A DNA stretch of 64,000 bases from the NCBI GenBank assembly GCA_964391195.1, contig CAYMLG010000004.1, forward strand, positions 1 to 64,000, in the 5' to 3' direction. Under the pieces are notes generated by a model. That model had not been told where the DNA came from. It searched no databases and saw only the letters and a program-made list of their open reading frames with translations. This DNA is from JAAYXE01 sp964391195. GTDB taxonomy: Bacteria; Chloroflexota; Anaerolineae; Anaerolineales; UBA4823. This document shows positions 25,002 through 33,675 of the stretch, piece after piece; position 1 is the stretch's first letter; each line of letters starts with the position of its first letter. A program made the position numbers and the translations under genes.

Positions 25002-25859
25002 TTAGGCCTTGCGCGCCGTGACCACGTACAGCTCAACCTGGCTGCCATCCTGCTCTCCGGTCAGCGAAGGGTAGGTCTCAATGCCGGAGAACCCTGCCCC
25101 AACCAGCAGGTTCCGCAGCTCATCCGGGTGGTAAGCCTGGGTGGTCTCCGCATACCGGGCGACGCTGCCCGAACTGGCGTCGATCACGTAGTAGCGCCGG
25201 GTCGCTACCTGGTTGTCTTCATCCCAGAAGCTCTCCGTCAGACACAGGTGTGGTTTATCTGAGAACAGCCCCCCTTTGGACGCATACCAGGTTGGGGCTG
25301 CGATCCCGTTCATGCGCACCGAGGTTTCGGACTGCGGTTCCAGCAGCAGAATCCCGCCCGGTTTGAGCGCTTTCCAGGTCTTCTGTAGGATCGAGCAGGC
25401 GTCCGCCGGGCTGAACATGTTGAACTCGCCGAAGATGAGCATGACCAGGTCGTACCCGGAGTGGAGCTGTACCTGGCGCATATCTTCCAACTGGTACATG
25501 CAGTTGTGCGGCTCGAAATCGTCCTGATCGGCAACCGTGGCCGCGGCATAGGCAATGGAAGCCGGGGAGTAGTCGATGCCGGTGCAGATATGGCCCAGCC
25601 TGGCCAGCCGGTAGGTGTACAGGCCGGGGCCGCAGCCGAGATCCAGGATGCGAGAAGGCCTGGCTTTAAGGAGCGAATGGTGGATCCACTCAACGTGGCG
25701 GTCGATCTTGCTGAACCGCCGGCTGGCGGCATCGTGGTTCTGGCTCAGGTGCTCTTTCAGCATCCGCGCGCTGAATCCCGGTTCACTCCAGGGGATCTTA
25801 TCCCCTTCTGCCCAGGGGAGAGGCCTGGGCGGACGGTTGATGATATCGTTTAGGTTCAT
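25002..25859 (-). CDS. SAM-dependent class I methyltransferase
   Basis: 285 residues from the ATG at 25859 (MNLNDIINRPPRPLPW); a start 48 bp further upstream adds an unlikely Pro-rich tail. The SAM motif I is ILDLGCGPGLYTYRLA, with the acidic residue in CTGIDYSPASIAYA (motif post-I) and DLVMLIFGEFNMFSP as motif II. The N-terminal PRPLPWAEGDKIPW is a recognisable recurrent extension. It is convergent with the patatin operon. Substrate is unknown; small-molecule or lipid methylation are both possible. Confidence 0.8.
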   Translation of the reverse strand: MNLNDIINRPPRPLPWAEGDKIPWSEPGFSARMLKEHLSQNHDAASRRFSKIDRHVEWIHHSLLKARPSRILDLGCGPGLYTYRLARLGHICTGIDYSPASIAYAAATVADQDDFEPHNCMYQLEDMRQVQLHSGYDLVMLIFGEFNMFSPADACSILQKTWKALKPGGILLLEPQSETSVRMNGIAAPTWYASKGGLFSDKPHLCLTESFWDEDNQVATRRYYVIDASSGSVARYAETTQAYHPDELRNLLVGAGFSGIETYPSLTGEQDGSQVELYVVTARKA

Positions 25860-26180
25860 AGGTATTAAGCGTTGAAACTCCGGGTCCGGTGGGCCGTCCC
25901 GCGGCATATTTTTTGGTGTGGAGTTTTTTCAAGGATACGAGGGAAAGAAAAGCAGCGCAAGTGCCAAACGTTTACTTTATCAGGTGACAAATGCGCTTAA
26001 TGTCCCGGTTTTCCGCCGCTTTGTCACTTATTTGCTGATCGAACGCGGCCCTGTCGCGGGGAGCGCCCATTCCGGTGGAACCCACTCTGCCGGCGGGCCA
26101 ACCATCAACTATAATATTGATTACAATAATTGCACGTACGAGTTTGCTATGACCGCTATTTCTGCCTCGTCTATAAACCG
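25860..26180. other. Intergenic region between divergent genes
   Basis: No supported gene; an open frame at 25918-26223 is not coding-like. It contains GTGACAAA (25983-25990) and TTTGTCAC (26021-26028) as a spaced inverted pair, and an AT-rich patch near 26110-26135 (CTATAATATTGATTAC). These are plausible regulatory sites for the divergent methyltransferase and phosphoesterase genes. Confidence 0.4.
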
Positions 26181-26217
26181 CGCTTGTGTTGACAAGCGCC
26201 CACAAACGGGGTATAAG
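26181..26217 (+). promoter_or_regulatory. Sigma70-type promoter with operator-like dyad for the phosphoesterase
   Basis: TTGACA (26189-26194), a 17-bp spacer and TATAAG (26212-26217) form a strong promoter 67 bp before the phosphoesterase ATG. The -35 lies inside a perfect dyad, CGCTTGT-GTTG-ACAAGCG (26181-26198), so repressor control is likely. Confidence 0.75.
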
Positions 26218-26283
26218 CTTTGAAAAGTTATGCCTGGGCCCGTGTGCGCCGGGCGTTGTTGGACCGAGAAAGATCCAGCCCTC

Positions 26284-26952
26284 ATGAAGATCCTATCGCT
26301 AAGTGATGCGACAGTTCCGTTTATCTACAGCCCTCAAGTGCGTTCTCGGTTTAGCGATATCGATCTGATCCTGGGGTGTGGGGATCTTTCTTACCTTTAC
26401 CTGGAGTATGTGCTGACGGCCCTGAATTCCCCGCTGTTCTTCGTGCGGGGCAATCACGATAAAGTCGTCGAGTACACCACATGGGGGCAGAGGACGGCGC
26501 CTGCGGGGGGTGTGGATCTGCACCGCCAGGTGATCAACCATCAGGGCTTACTGCTCGCAGGCGTCGAAGGCAGCCTGCGTTACCGGAGTGGTTTGTTCCA
26601 GTACACACAGGGCGAAATGTTCGGGCATGTCTTCTCGTTGGTCCCGCGTATGCTCCTGAACCGGCTCGTTCACGGCAGATTCCTGGACCTGTTCGTGACC
26701 CATGCTCCCCCCTGGGGTGTGCACGACCGCCCGGACCTGCCTCATCAAGGGATTAAAGCTTTCCGCTGGTTGATCAATATCTTCCAACCGGCGTATCACT
26801 TTCATGGCCACGTTCATGTCTACCGGCCAGATACCGTTGTTGAAACCCGTATCGGGGGGACACTGGTGATCAATACGTATCGTTATCGGGAAACTACCCT
26901 CGAACCTGGCGTGGATTATATACCCTCGGAATTGACCAAAGCGCGCTCTTAG
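26284..26952 (+). CDS. Calcineurin-like metallophosphoesterase
   Basis: 222 residues from the ATG at 26284 (MKILSLSDATVPFIY). The metal-binding motifs appear in order: LSDAT (first-block Asp), LGCGDLSY, FVRGNHDK, FVTHAPPWG and YHFHGHVHVYRP. Together they fit the class III/calcineurin-like fold with a dinuclear metal site. The Asp-x-His of block I is replaced by LSDAT, so one ligand is less typical. Substrate is unknown. The gene has its own promoter and is followed by a hairpin before the ParB-like gene. Confidence 0.85.
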   Translation: MKILSLSDATVPFIYSPQVRSRFSDIDLILGCGDLSYLYLEYVLTALNSPLFFVRGNHDKVVEYTTWGQRTAPAGGVDLHRQVINHQGLLLAGVEGSLRYRSGLFQYTQGEMFGHVFSLVPRMLLNRLVHGRFLDLFVTHAPPWGVHDRPDLPHQGIKAFRWLINIFQPAYHFHGHVHVYRPDTVVETRIGGTLVINTYRYRETTLEPGVDYIPSELTKARS

Positions 26953-26974
26953 ACGGCCGGCCCACACGGGTCAG

Positions 26975-27015
26975 AAACAGCCGCCGGCGCCTGGCCGGCG
27001 GGTTTTCGGCTGTTT
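26975..27015 (+). terminator. Hairpin after the phosphoesterase gene
   Basis: AAACAGCCG (26975-26983) pairs with CGGCTGTTT (27007-27015), and an inner GCCGGC pair extends the stem. It lies 22 bp after the stop codon, with T-rich sequence at the right arm. It is a likely terminator that also forms the leader of the next gene. Confidence 0.65.
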
Positions 27016-27039
27016 AAACTCCGAGAAGGAGAAACGATC

Positions 27040-28329
27040 ATGTCGCATCACTTTCAAGCCAACCAAGATTTCGACCGCGCGATTTTCCGTGCGTTCATCC
27101 GAAAAGTGGTCTCTTTGTTGACCGGCAGAAGCAATGAGCTGCTGCCGTTCGATACCGTGCGAGAAAGGCTGCCCATCCGCGGCCAGCATTACCTGGGGCT
27201 GAGGCAGGTGCCCATCGAGCAGATTGTGGGGAGTATGGGGCGCTATCACGATTTCGACCGGGCTTTCCTGCCGACGCAGACCCGGACGAAAGCGCGCTGG
27301 GTCAGCATCGACAAAGCCCACTACCAGCAGATCTCCCTGCCGCCGGTGGATCTGGTCAAGATCGGCGAAATTTACTTCGTCAAAGACGGCAACCACCGGG
27401 TATCGGTGGCCAGGGAGCGCGGGCAGAGCTTCGTGGACGCCTATGTCACCGAAATCGACGTGCCCATCGCCCTGACCCCGGATACCAGGGTGGACGAACT
27501 GCAAGCGAAAAAAGAATACGCCGAATTCCTGCTGCAGACCAACCTGGCCGCGCAGCGCCCTGGCGCCGAGATCGAAACCCGCCTGGCGGGCCAGTACCGG
27601 CGCTTACTCGAGCATATCTCCGTCCACCGCTGGTACATGGGCGAGAAACGCCAGGCCGAGGTCCCGCTGAGTGAGGCGGCGGTCTCCTGGTACGATCACG
27701 TGTACCTGCCCGTGGTCCAAATCATCCGCGAGCAGGGCTTTCTCAAGGAGTTCCCCGGGGCGAGCGAAGCCGATTTATACCTGTGGATCATGGAATTCAA
27801 GGGGAACCTGCGCCAGGCGTACAATCGAGAGGACCCGAAGGCCGAAGCCGGGAAGGAACTGATCGCCGAGTACCCGCATCCGGCGGTGAAGAAGCTGGTC
27901 AACTACCTGAACCGCACCACCTGGATCGATGAGTTGATCCTACGGGAGGAGCGGGCGACCTTCCTGGAGCAAACCAACCTGCTCGCTCTCCGCCCGCAGG
28001 CCAGGGTGGAGACCACCCTGCCGGGCAAATACGACGTGCTGCGCAAGCATATCGCCGTCCATCGCTGGTACCTGGGAGAACAGCAGAACCAGGAAGTGCC
28101 CTACTCCGAGGCGGTGACTTCCTGGTACGACAACGTCTACACCCCGGTGGTGAATATCATCCGTGAATTGGGTGTGCTGGAGGCCTTCCCGGGCCGCACG
28201 GAGACCGATCTGTACTTATGGGTGATCGATCACCAGGCCTGGCTGCAGGAGGCCCATGGGAGCCAGGTGCCGCTGGAGCAGGCGGCCGAGCAGTTCGCAG
28301 AAAATGCCGGGGGCAAACGGAAAGACTGA
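27040..28329 (+). CDS. ParB/Srx-like domain protein with two internal repeats
   Basis: 429 residues in three parts. Residues ~15-150 contain a ParB/Srx-superfamily core: VPIEQIVGSMGRYHDFDRAF, then VKIGEIYFVKDGNHRVSVARERG with D116-G-N-H-R120, then DAYVTEIDV. Two related ~95-residue repeats follow (about 180-270 and 315-410), each with ETxLxGxYxxLxxHIxVHRWYxGE and SWYDxVYxPVxxIIRExGxLxxFPGxxExDLYLWI. The convergent neighbour has the same core and one repeat plus stress domains, so the pair is functionally linked. The biochemical role is unknown. The ParB relationship suggests nucleotide (CTP/ATP) binding rather than plasmid partition. Confidence 0.7.
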   Translation: MSHHFQANQDFDRAIFRAFIRKVVSLLTGRSNELLPFDTVRERLPIRGQHYLGLRQVPIEQIVGSMGRYHDFDRAFLPTQTRTKARWVSIDKAHYQQISLPPVDLVKIGEIYFVKDGNHRVSVARERGQSFVDAYVTEIDVPIALTPDTRVDELQAKKEYAEFLLQTNLAAQRPGAEIETRLAGQYRRLLEHISVHRWYMGEKRQAEVPLSEAAVSWYDHVYLPVVQIIREQGFLKEFPGASEADLYLWIMEFKGNLRQAYNREDPKAEAGKELIAEYPHPAVKKLVNYLNRTTWIDELILREERATFLEQTNLLALRPQARVETTLPGKYDVLRKHIAVHRWYLGEQQNQEVPYSEAVTSWYDNVYTPVVNIIRELGVLEAFPGRTETDLYLWVIDHQAWLQEAHGSQVPLEQAAEQFAENAGGKRKD

Positions 28330-28346
28330 GTTGGCAAAAACTTGTG

Positions 28347-30068
28347 CTAGCGGCAGATGAGCATGGGTTTCTCGCTCTCGCGCAGCACCTGGTCCACCGA
28401 GCTGCCGAGGACGACTTCGAGCACCGGGTTCGCCCCGTATCCACCCATGATGATCAGGTCGCAGCCGTGGTCGCGACCGGTGCTCAGCACAGCCTCGCCG
28501 ACCTGGCCTTTTTCCAGTACATAAGTCGCCTGGACGTTATGGTCTTCCAGGTACTTCTGCGCCTGGTCCAGCGTGGCCTGGCCCACATCGCCGGTAGCCA
28601 CCGTCACCACCACCAATGGTAGTTGCCACTTGCCGGCCAGGTAGGTGGCGATGAATAGCGCTTCTTCGGCCTTGGGGCTGCCGTCATAGGCCAGGAGAGC
28701 CCTGGTCAGCCCGGTGGAGCGCCTGGGGGTAGCCAGAAGCGGCAACGGGCAGCGCTGGATCAGGGTGCGGAACCCGGAGCTCAGGCGGGCCAGGGGTTGT
28801 TTGCCCGGCGGGTAGGCCAGGTTGGCGATCAGCAGGTCCGACCAGCGGGCCCGGCCGCAGATCTCGCGGGAGATATCCCCGGCTTCCAGCCTTAACTGCC
28901 CGGTGATCCCCGCCTGGGCGCAGCGCTGCTCGAACTCGGCCTTAACCGCCAGAGCCGCCTCTCCTTTCAACGCGGCCTTGTCCTTGACGATATGCAGCCC
29001 GTGCAGGTGCGCGCCCTCGCGGCGGGCGATGATCAGGGCTTGTTCCAGCGCATTCCAACCCTCGGGAGCGCCGCTGATGGCCACCATGATGTCGAGGAAC
29101 AGGCGCTCGGGGGGCGTCTCCCCGGCGTGCGTGTAGCGCCAATACCCGGGAGGGGGCCCGGGTTCGAAGCGATCGATGCTGATCGTCCCCAGCAGGCGGG
29201 AGAACACACTTTTCGATTGGCTGCTGTAATGCTCGACCAGGTCGGCCGCCGCTGCTTCGGGACGGATATTCCACCCCAACTGTTCCCCCAGCGCGCTCTG
29301 GTGTTCGCCAATCCACAGGTAGAGATCGGTTTCGGTGCGGTTCGGGAAATAGCGCAGGATGCCCCGCTCGCGAATGAGCTGGATGATGGGCAGGTACACC
29401 GTGTCATACCAGGAGATCACGGCTTCAGAATAGGGGATCTCGCGCTGTTGTTCGAGCCCCATGTAATAACGATGCACGTCGATGTGCTCGCCTAAATCCT
29501 GGTACTTGCCCGGGGCGGTGACGGTCAGGTCTGCTTCCGGCCGCAGCACGTCGATGCGCGTCTTTTCCAGGAAGTCCACATACTCCGACTTGATAATCAA
29601 CTCATCCAGGTCAATCTGCGGGGTGAGGGAAACGCGGGCCTTTATCTCGGTGACGTAGGCATGGATATACTTCGCCCCCAATTGGCGAGCCACGGAAACG
29701 CGATGGTTCCCGTCTTTGACGAAATACACCTCCCCGATCTGGTACACCTCGATCGGGGGGAGCCCCGACAGATCGGTTGCGGCCAGCTTGATCCGCGCCC
29801 AGCGCTCCTCGCTCACCGTGGAGCGGGGGAGGAAGTCGCGGGTAAAGTCGTTGTACCGGCCGACACTGCCCACGATGGCGTCCAGGGGGATATCCCTCAA
29901 CCCCCGCTCTGCCATTTCCTGGGCTTTCAATTTTTGGCGCACTTCTTCGAATGACAGCAGCCTGTTCTGCTCGCCGCGCAGCGCCGAGAGCATATCCTGG
30001 AGCATCGCTTTGCTGCGCGCCGCGCGGAAATCCTCCACAGCCGATGCCAGATTTTGCAAATCTCCCAT
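28347..30068 (-). CDS. ParB/Srx-like domain fused to two universal-stress (UspA) domains
   Basis: 573 residues. The N-terminal ~150 residues match the neighbour's ParB-like core (DAIVGSVGRYNDFTRDF, IGEVYFVKDGNHRVSVARQLG, HAYVTEIKA). One copy of the ~95-residue repeat follows (GKYQDLGEHIDVHRYYMGLE, SWYDTVYLPIIQLIRERG, DLYLWIGEH). From ~335 to the end there are two UspA folds. The last has the complete ATP-binding signature G-x2-G-x9-G-S in GGYGANPVLEVVLGSS; the first lacks it. Stop codons of the two ParB-like genes are 17 bp apart. A sensor or switch coupling nucleotide binding to stress signalling is plausible but unproven. Confidence 0.75.
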   Translation of the reverse strand: MGDLQNLASAVEDFRAARSKAMLQDMLSALRGEQNRLLSFEEVRQKLKAQEMAERGLRDIPLDAIVGSVGRYNDFTRDFLPRSTVSEERWARIKLAATDLSGLPPIEVYQIGEVYFVKDGNHRVSVARQLGAKYIHAYVTEIKARVSLTPQIDLDELIIKSEYVDFLEKTRIDVLRPEADLTVTAPGKYQDLGEHIDVHRYYMGLEQQREIPYSEAVISWYDTVYLPIIQLIRERGILRYFPNRTETDLYLWIGEHQSALGEQLGWNIRPEAAAADLVEHYSSQSKSVFSRLLGTISIDRFEPGPPPGYWRYTHAGETPPERLFLDIMVAISGAPEGWNALEQALIIARREGAHLHGLHIVKDKAALKGEAALAVKAEFEQRCAQAGITGQLRLEAGDISREICGRARWSDLLIANLAYPPGKQPLARLSSGFRTLIQRCPLPLLATPRRSTGLTRALLAYDGSPKAEEALFIATYLAGKWQLPLVVVTVATGDVGQATLDQAQKYLEDHNVQATYVLEKGQVGEAVLSTGRDHGCDLIIMGGYGANPVLEVVLGSSVDQVLRESEKPMLICR

Positions 30069-30333
30069 GATAATCCACTCTTAACCTTGCGGTCATTTCC
30101 CGCCTGGCCCAAACTCGTCGCCTCGGCCTCACTCGTGGGCGGCTGGCTGGCCGCCCGGAAGACAGGTAAACCACGGCCGTTCGCTTTCGTTTGGGTCCCC
30201 TGCTGTTCAAGCCCGCATTGTAATCCAAAACCCGGGGTTCGAGTAGATGAGCGCGGACCTCAGATTTTCCGCCTTTTGATCGCTGCGGTGTTATACTCTA
30301 CGATACCCAATTTCTCATGAAGGAGAGAGCAAT

Positions 30334-31365
30334 ATGCCCGCCCCTCGCCTGACATTTTTCTGCGAATTGGACACCCCTGCGCTGCAAGAATTGTTTACTC
30401 AGGCGCTGATCGCTGATTTGCTGGAGATGCGCGCCGCAGTCAGCCTGGGGATATTGGATCACAGCCCGGAACGGGCCGAAGTGGTGCGCCGTCTCAACCA
30501 GGCGGGCGTTCCGGTGACCGGCTGGCTGCTGCTCCCCAAAGAGCAGGGATACTGGTTCAACCTGCGCAACGCGGAGCACGCCGCCCTCAGCTACCGGGCA
30601 TTCAGGGAGTGGACCGAGCAGCACGGGCTGGCCTGGCAGGCGGTCGGCCTGGATTTCGAGCCCGATATCCGCGAACTGGAGAATTTGACCGCCGGGAAAC
30701 TGCGCTTGCTGCCCCTGCTCATCAAACGCGCCCTGGGCCGGAAAGAGTGGCGGGCGGGGCGCTCGGCTTATGTGGACCTGGTCGCCCAAATCCACGCCGA
30801 TGGGTACCTGGTGGAGAGCTACCAGTTCTTCCTCATCGCCGACGACCGCCTGGCGCGCTCCACCCTGGTCCAGCGGGTGACGGGGATCGTCGATGTGCCC
30901 GTGGACCGGGAGATCCTGATGCTGTACACCAGTTTCTGGCGCTCGCCGGGCCGCGGCCGCGGCGGGTTGTTGGGGCCGGGTATCTTGTGGAGCTACGGCC
31001 CGCAGGCCCAGGCCATCGGCCTGGGGAGCACCGGGGGTGGGGTGGAGACCCTGGTGGGCGACCCTCGCCCGCTCACCTGGGATGAATTTGCCCGGGACCT
31101 GCGCATGGGCTGGTATATGAACGAAAACCTGTACGTCTTCAGCCTGGAGGGCTGTGCGCGCCAGGAATTCTTCCCCAGGCTGAAAAATTTCGCCTGGGAT
31201 ATGCCCATCCTGACCCCGGAAGCGAGCCTCGATCGGGTGAACGAATGGCGGGCCGCTTTCCATGGGATGTTGTGGGTCAGCACCCACTTGCGGTGGATAT
31301 TTGGCTTCACCGCGGCTTTGATCCTGTTCCTTTGGGGGTTGAGACGTTATCTGCGCGGCCGGTAA
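30334..31365 (+). CDS. Tail-anchored TIM-barrel-like protein of unknown function
   Basis: 343 residues with no family I can name. The N-terminal domain alternates beta strands and helices as in a glycosidase or deacetylase-type barrel. LTFFCELDTPALQ and VTGWLLLPKEQGYWFN are barrel-like, and VGLDFEPD places two acids at a strand end where a catalytic acid would be. Near the C-terminus a single hydrophobic helix (WIFGFTAALILFLWGL) is followed by RRYLRGR, giving a tail anchor. There is no signal peptide, so the barrel is probably cytoplasmic. GAAGGAGAG precedes the ATG. It lies 15 bp before a nucleotide-sugar epimerase gene, so a glycan-related role is possible. Confidence 0.6.
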   Translation: MPAPRLTFFCELDTPALQELFTQALIADLLEMRAAVSLGILDHSPERAEVVRRLNQAGVPVTGWLLLPKEQGYWFNLRNAEHAALSYRAFREWTEQHGLAWQAVGLDFEPDIRELENLTAGKLRLLPLLIKRALGRKEWRAGRSAYVDLVAQIHADGYLVESYQFFLIADDRLARSTLVQRVTGIVDVPVDREILMLYTSFWRSPGRGRGGLLGPGILWSYGPQAQAIGLGSTGGGVETLVGDPRPLTWDEFARDLRMGWYMNENLYVFSLEGCARQEFFPRLKNFAWDMPILTPEASLDRVNEWRAAFHGMLWVSTHLRWIFGFTAALILFLWGLRRYLRGR

Positions 31366-31380
31366 GCCCGGTCATCTGAA

Positions 31381-32367
31381 ATGGAGTGGAGCTTGAAAGA
31401 GAACATCCTCATCACCGGCGGAGCCGGTTTCATCGGCAGCCATCTTTGCGAACTTTTCGTGCATCAGGGCCACCGGGTGGTGGCGATCGATGACCTGTCC
31501 ACGGGGCGGATCGAAAATATCCGCGGCCTGATCCCGCTGCCCAATTTCCAGTTCGTGCGCGAGACGATCATGAACACCCAGGTGTTAGACCGGCTGACCA
31601 GCGAGGCGGATATCGTCATCCACCTGGCCGCGGCGGTCGGGGTGATGCTGATCGTCGAAGACCCGGTGCGCACGATCAAAACCAACATCATGGGGTCCGA
31701 AGTGGTTCTATCGGCGGCCAACCGCTACGGCTGCAAAGTGCTGGTCGCCTCCACCTCCGAAGTCTATGGCAAAGGGGTGAAGGTCCCCTTCTGCGAGGAG
31801 GACGACCGCTTGATGGGCTCGACCACCCACAGCCGGTGGGCCTATGCGACCTCGAAAGCGGTTGACGAGTTCCTGGGGCTGGCCTACCACCAGCAGTTTG
31901 GGCTGCCGGTGATCATCAGCCGCCTGTTCAACACCATCGGCCCCCGGCAGACCGGGCGCTACGGCATGGTGGTGCCGCGCTTCGTGCGCCAGGCGCTGCG
32001 CGGCGAGCCCCTGACCGTGCATGGGGACGGGAACCAATCGCGCTGTTTCGCCGATGTGGCCGATGTGGTGGGCGCAATCGCCGGGCTGGCGCAGCACCCC
32101 CAGGCCGTCGGCCAGGTGTTCAACATCGGCTCGACCGAGGAGATCACCATCCGGGAACTGGCGGAGAAGATTATCGACCTCACCGGCTCCTCGTCCGAGA
32201 TCCACTATGTGCCCTACGATGAGGCGTACGCTCCGGGGTTCGAGGATATGCAGCGGCGGGTCCCGGCGATTGAGAAGATCCAGGGTCTGATCGGTTACCG
32301 GCCGCGCTACCGGCTGGACGATACCTTGCGGCGGGTGATCGAGTACGAGCGTCAGCAGATGAGCTAG
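31381..32367 (+). CDS. NAD-dependent nucleotide-sugar epimerase/dehydratase
   Basis: 328 residues, extended SDR. Features are NILITGGAGFIGSHLCELF (NAD-binding GxxGxxG), IDDLSTGRIENIRG, the catalytic ASTSEVYGKG and WAYATSKAVDEF (YxxxK), plus the substrate-region motif RLFNTIGPRQTGRYGMVVPRF and HGDGNQSRCFADVADVV. This fits the UDP-glucose 4-epimerase / UDP-glucuronate decarboxylase branch; exact reaction unresolved. The ATG at 31381 is the reported start, but the TTG at 31393 has a better-placed GGAG and begins right at the conserved MKENILIT. Its stop overlaps the convergent PfkB gene by 3-4 bases. Confidence 0.85.
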   Translation: MEWSLKENILITGGAGFIGSHLCELFVHQGHRVVAIDDLSTGRIENIRGLIPLPNFQFVRETIMNTQVLDRLTSEADIVIHLAAAVGVMLIVEDPVRTIKTNIMGSEVVLSAANRYGCKVLVASTSEVYGKGVKVPFCEEDDRLMGSTTHSRWAYATSKAVDEFLGLAYHQQFGLPVIISRLFNTIGPRQTGRYGMVVPRFVRQALRGEPLTVHGDGNQSRCFADVADVVGAIAGLAQHPQAVGQVFNIGSTEEITIRELAEKIIDLTGSSSEIHYVPYDEAYAPGFEDMQRRVPAIEKIQGLIGYRPRYRLDDTLRRVIEYERQQMS

Positions 32368-33323
32368 CCCTGCTGGTGGAGGAAGGTTTCCACCTGGGCG
32401 GCCGACGGCAGGGCGGGGATGGCCCCGCGCTGGGTGGTGGTCAGCGCCCCGGCGGCGTTGGCATAGCGGCAGATGCGGGCGATCTCTCTCACGTCCTCCC
32501 AGGCCTCAGGCGAGCGGACCAGGCCAGCCAGCAGGGCGGCTACAAAGCCGTCCCCCGCCCCGGTGGCGTCCACCGCGGCCACCGGGAAGCCCGGCACATG
32601 ACCGCGGAAGCGGGAGGTGAAATAGGAGCAGCCGGCCTTGCCCTGCGTGACCACCAGCAGGCGTAGATTGGGCTGCCATAGCCGCTCCACCCCGCGCTCC
32701 AGCTCCCCTGTCCCGGCCAGAAACTCGAGCTCCTCCTGGCTGATCTTTGCGATTTGCGCGTGCTGCCAGCCGAGCAGCAGCCCTTCCCGCGCCAGGGCGG
32801 GGTCGGGCCACAGCTGCAGGCGCAGGTTGGGATCGTAAGAGATCAGCGCCCCGGCCTGGCTGGCGGCCTGCACCGCGTGCAGGGTGGCGCTGCGCGACGG
32901 CTCCCCGATCAGGCTGATCGACCCAAAGTGGAAGATTTTCGCCTGGCGCAGATAGGCGGCATCCACCTCCTCCGGCCGGTAGAGCATATCTGCGCTGGGG
33001 TGGCGGTAGAACATGAAATCTCGCTCGCCATCTGCCCGCAGCGAGACGAAAGCCAGCGCCGTGCGCGCCTCGGTCGAGAAGCACAGGGCGGAAATATCCA
33101 CCCCGGCCTCCGCCAGAGTCTGGGCCAGGAAGCGCCCGAATGGGTCCTCCCCCACCTTGCCCATGAAACCACTGGAAACCCCCAGGCGGGCCGCGCCAAC
33201 GGCGACATTCGCCGGCGCGCCTCCGGGGGCTTTTTTGAAGGTGGTCGCTTCGGCCAGGGAAACGCCCGATACGGTGGGCACGAAATCGATCAGCAGCTCG
33301 CCAAGGGTGATGAGTTCTGGCAT
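32364..33323 (-). CDS. PfkB-family carbohydrate kinase (fructokinase-like)
   Basis: 319 residues. The ribokinase-fold signatures are ITLGELLIDFVP at the start, KKAPGGAPANVAVGAARLG, MGKVGEDPFGRFL, and the C-terminal VDATGAGDGFVAALL with the catalytic Asp in the DTGAGD-type loop and anion hole GAGD. The closest annotated class is fructokinase (ScrK-like), but sugar specificity is not certain. Probably phosphorylates a free hexose in the cytoplasm. Divergent from the stress protein gene at 33676; the 350-bp gap has promoter elements. Confidence 0.88.
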   Translation of the reverse strand: MPELITLGELLIDFVPTVSGVSLAEATTFKKAPGGAPANVAVGAARLGVSSGFMGKVGEDPFGRFLAQTLAEAGVDISALCFSTEARTALAFVSLRADGERDFMFYRHPSADMLYRPEEVDAAYLRQAKIFHFGSISLIGEPSRSATLHAVQAASQAGALISYDPNLRLQLWPDPALAREGLLLGWQHAQIAKISQEELEFLAGTGELERGVERLWQPNLRLLVVTQGKAGCSYFTSRFRGHVPGFPVAAVDATGAGDGFVAALLAGLVRSPEAWEDVREIARICRYANAAGALTTTQRGAIPALPSAAQVETFLHQQG

Positions 33324-33394
33324 ACGTCTTTCACCTGAAGCACAGCCAAACGGTGGGATTACGGCTCGTCATGTGAAAATAGTATAACTGATCA

Positions 33395-33413
33395 AGACCG
33401 GCTCAACCGGTCT
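33395..33413. promoter_or_regulatory. Inverted repeat in the pfkB/usp divergent region
   Basis: AGACCGG (33395-33401) and CCGGTCT (33407-33413) form a perfect 7-bp dyad with a 5-base spacer. It is located between two divergently oriented genes and just upstream of the usp promoter, so it is more likely an operator than a terminator. Confidence 0.45.
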
Positions 33414-33426
33414 CTTTTCCCAACCT

Positions 33427-33455
33427 TTGACTTTCATCTGTGGGTGCGTTATACT
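33427..33455 (+). promoter_or_regulatory. Sigma70-type promoter for the tandem USP gene
   Basis: TTGACT (33427-33432), a 17-bp spacer and TATACT (33450-33455). The start of transcription would be near 33462, leaving a leader of about 214 nt before the usp ATG at 33676. The same hexamers drive the phasin unit at 13120-13148. The leader (33456-33675) shows no other recognisable element. Confidence 0.7.
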
Positions 33456-33675
33456 GGCAGACAAAATGGCGATAATTACGGTATGCTATGGCGTTATCGG
33501 TTGCCCTGCGGCCGGTAGCGCCGGTAGTTATGCCCGCATGACCGCCTCGATCTGGCTTGGGGGGAAGAGCAGCCATTGAATTGCGGGTGAATCTCCCGGC
33601 AGCCTGTCCCGCCGGGATAGGGGAGGCTCTCTTCCGCCCTGGCTCGTAATTCCTGAGATGTGGAGGAAAGCGAAT

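Noticed and set aside
25918..26223. Open frame of 101 codons between methyltransferase and phosphoesterase
   Set aside because: No recognisable domain, overlaps a strong promoter and operator-like dyad at 26181-26217, and the composition is not that of neighbouring genes.
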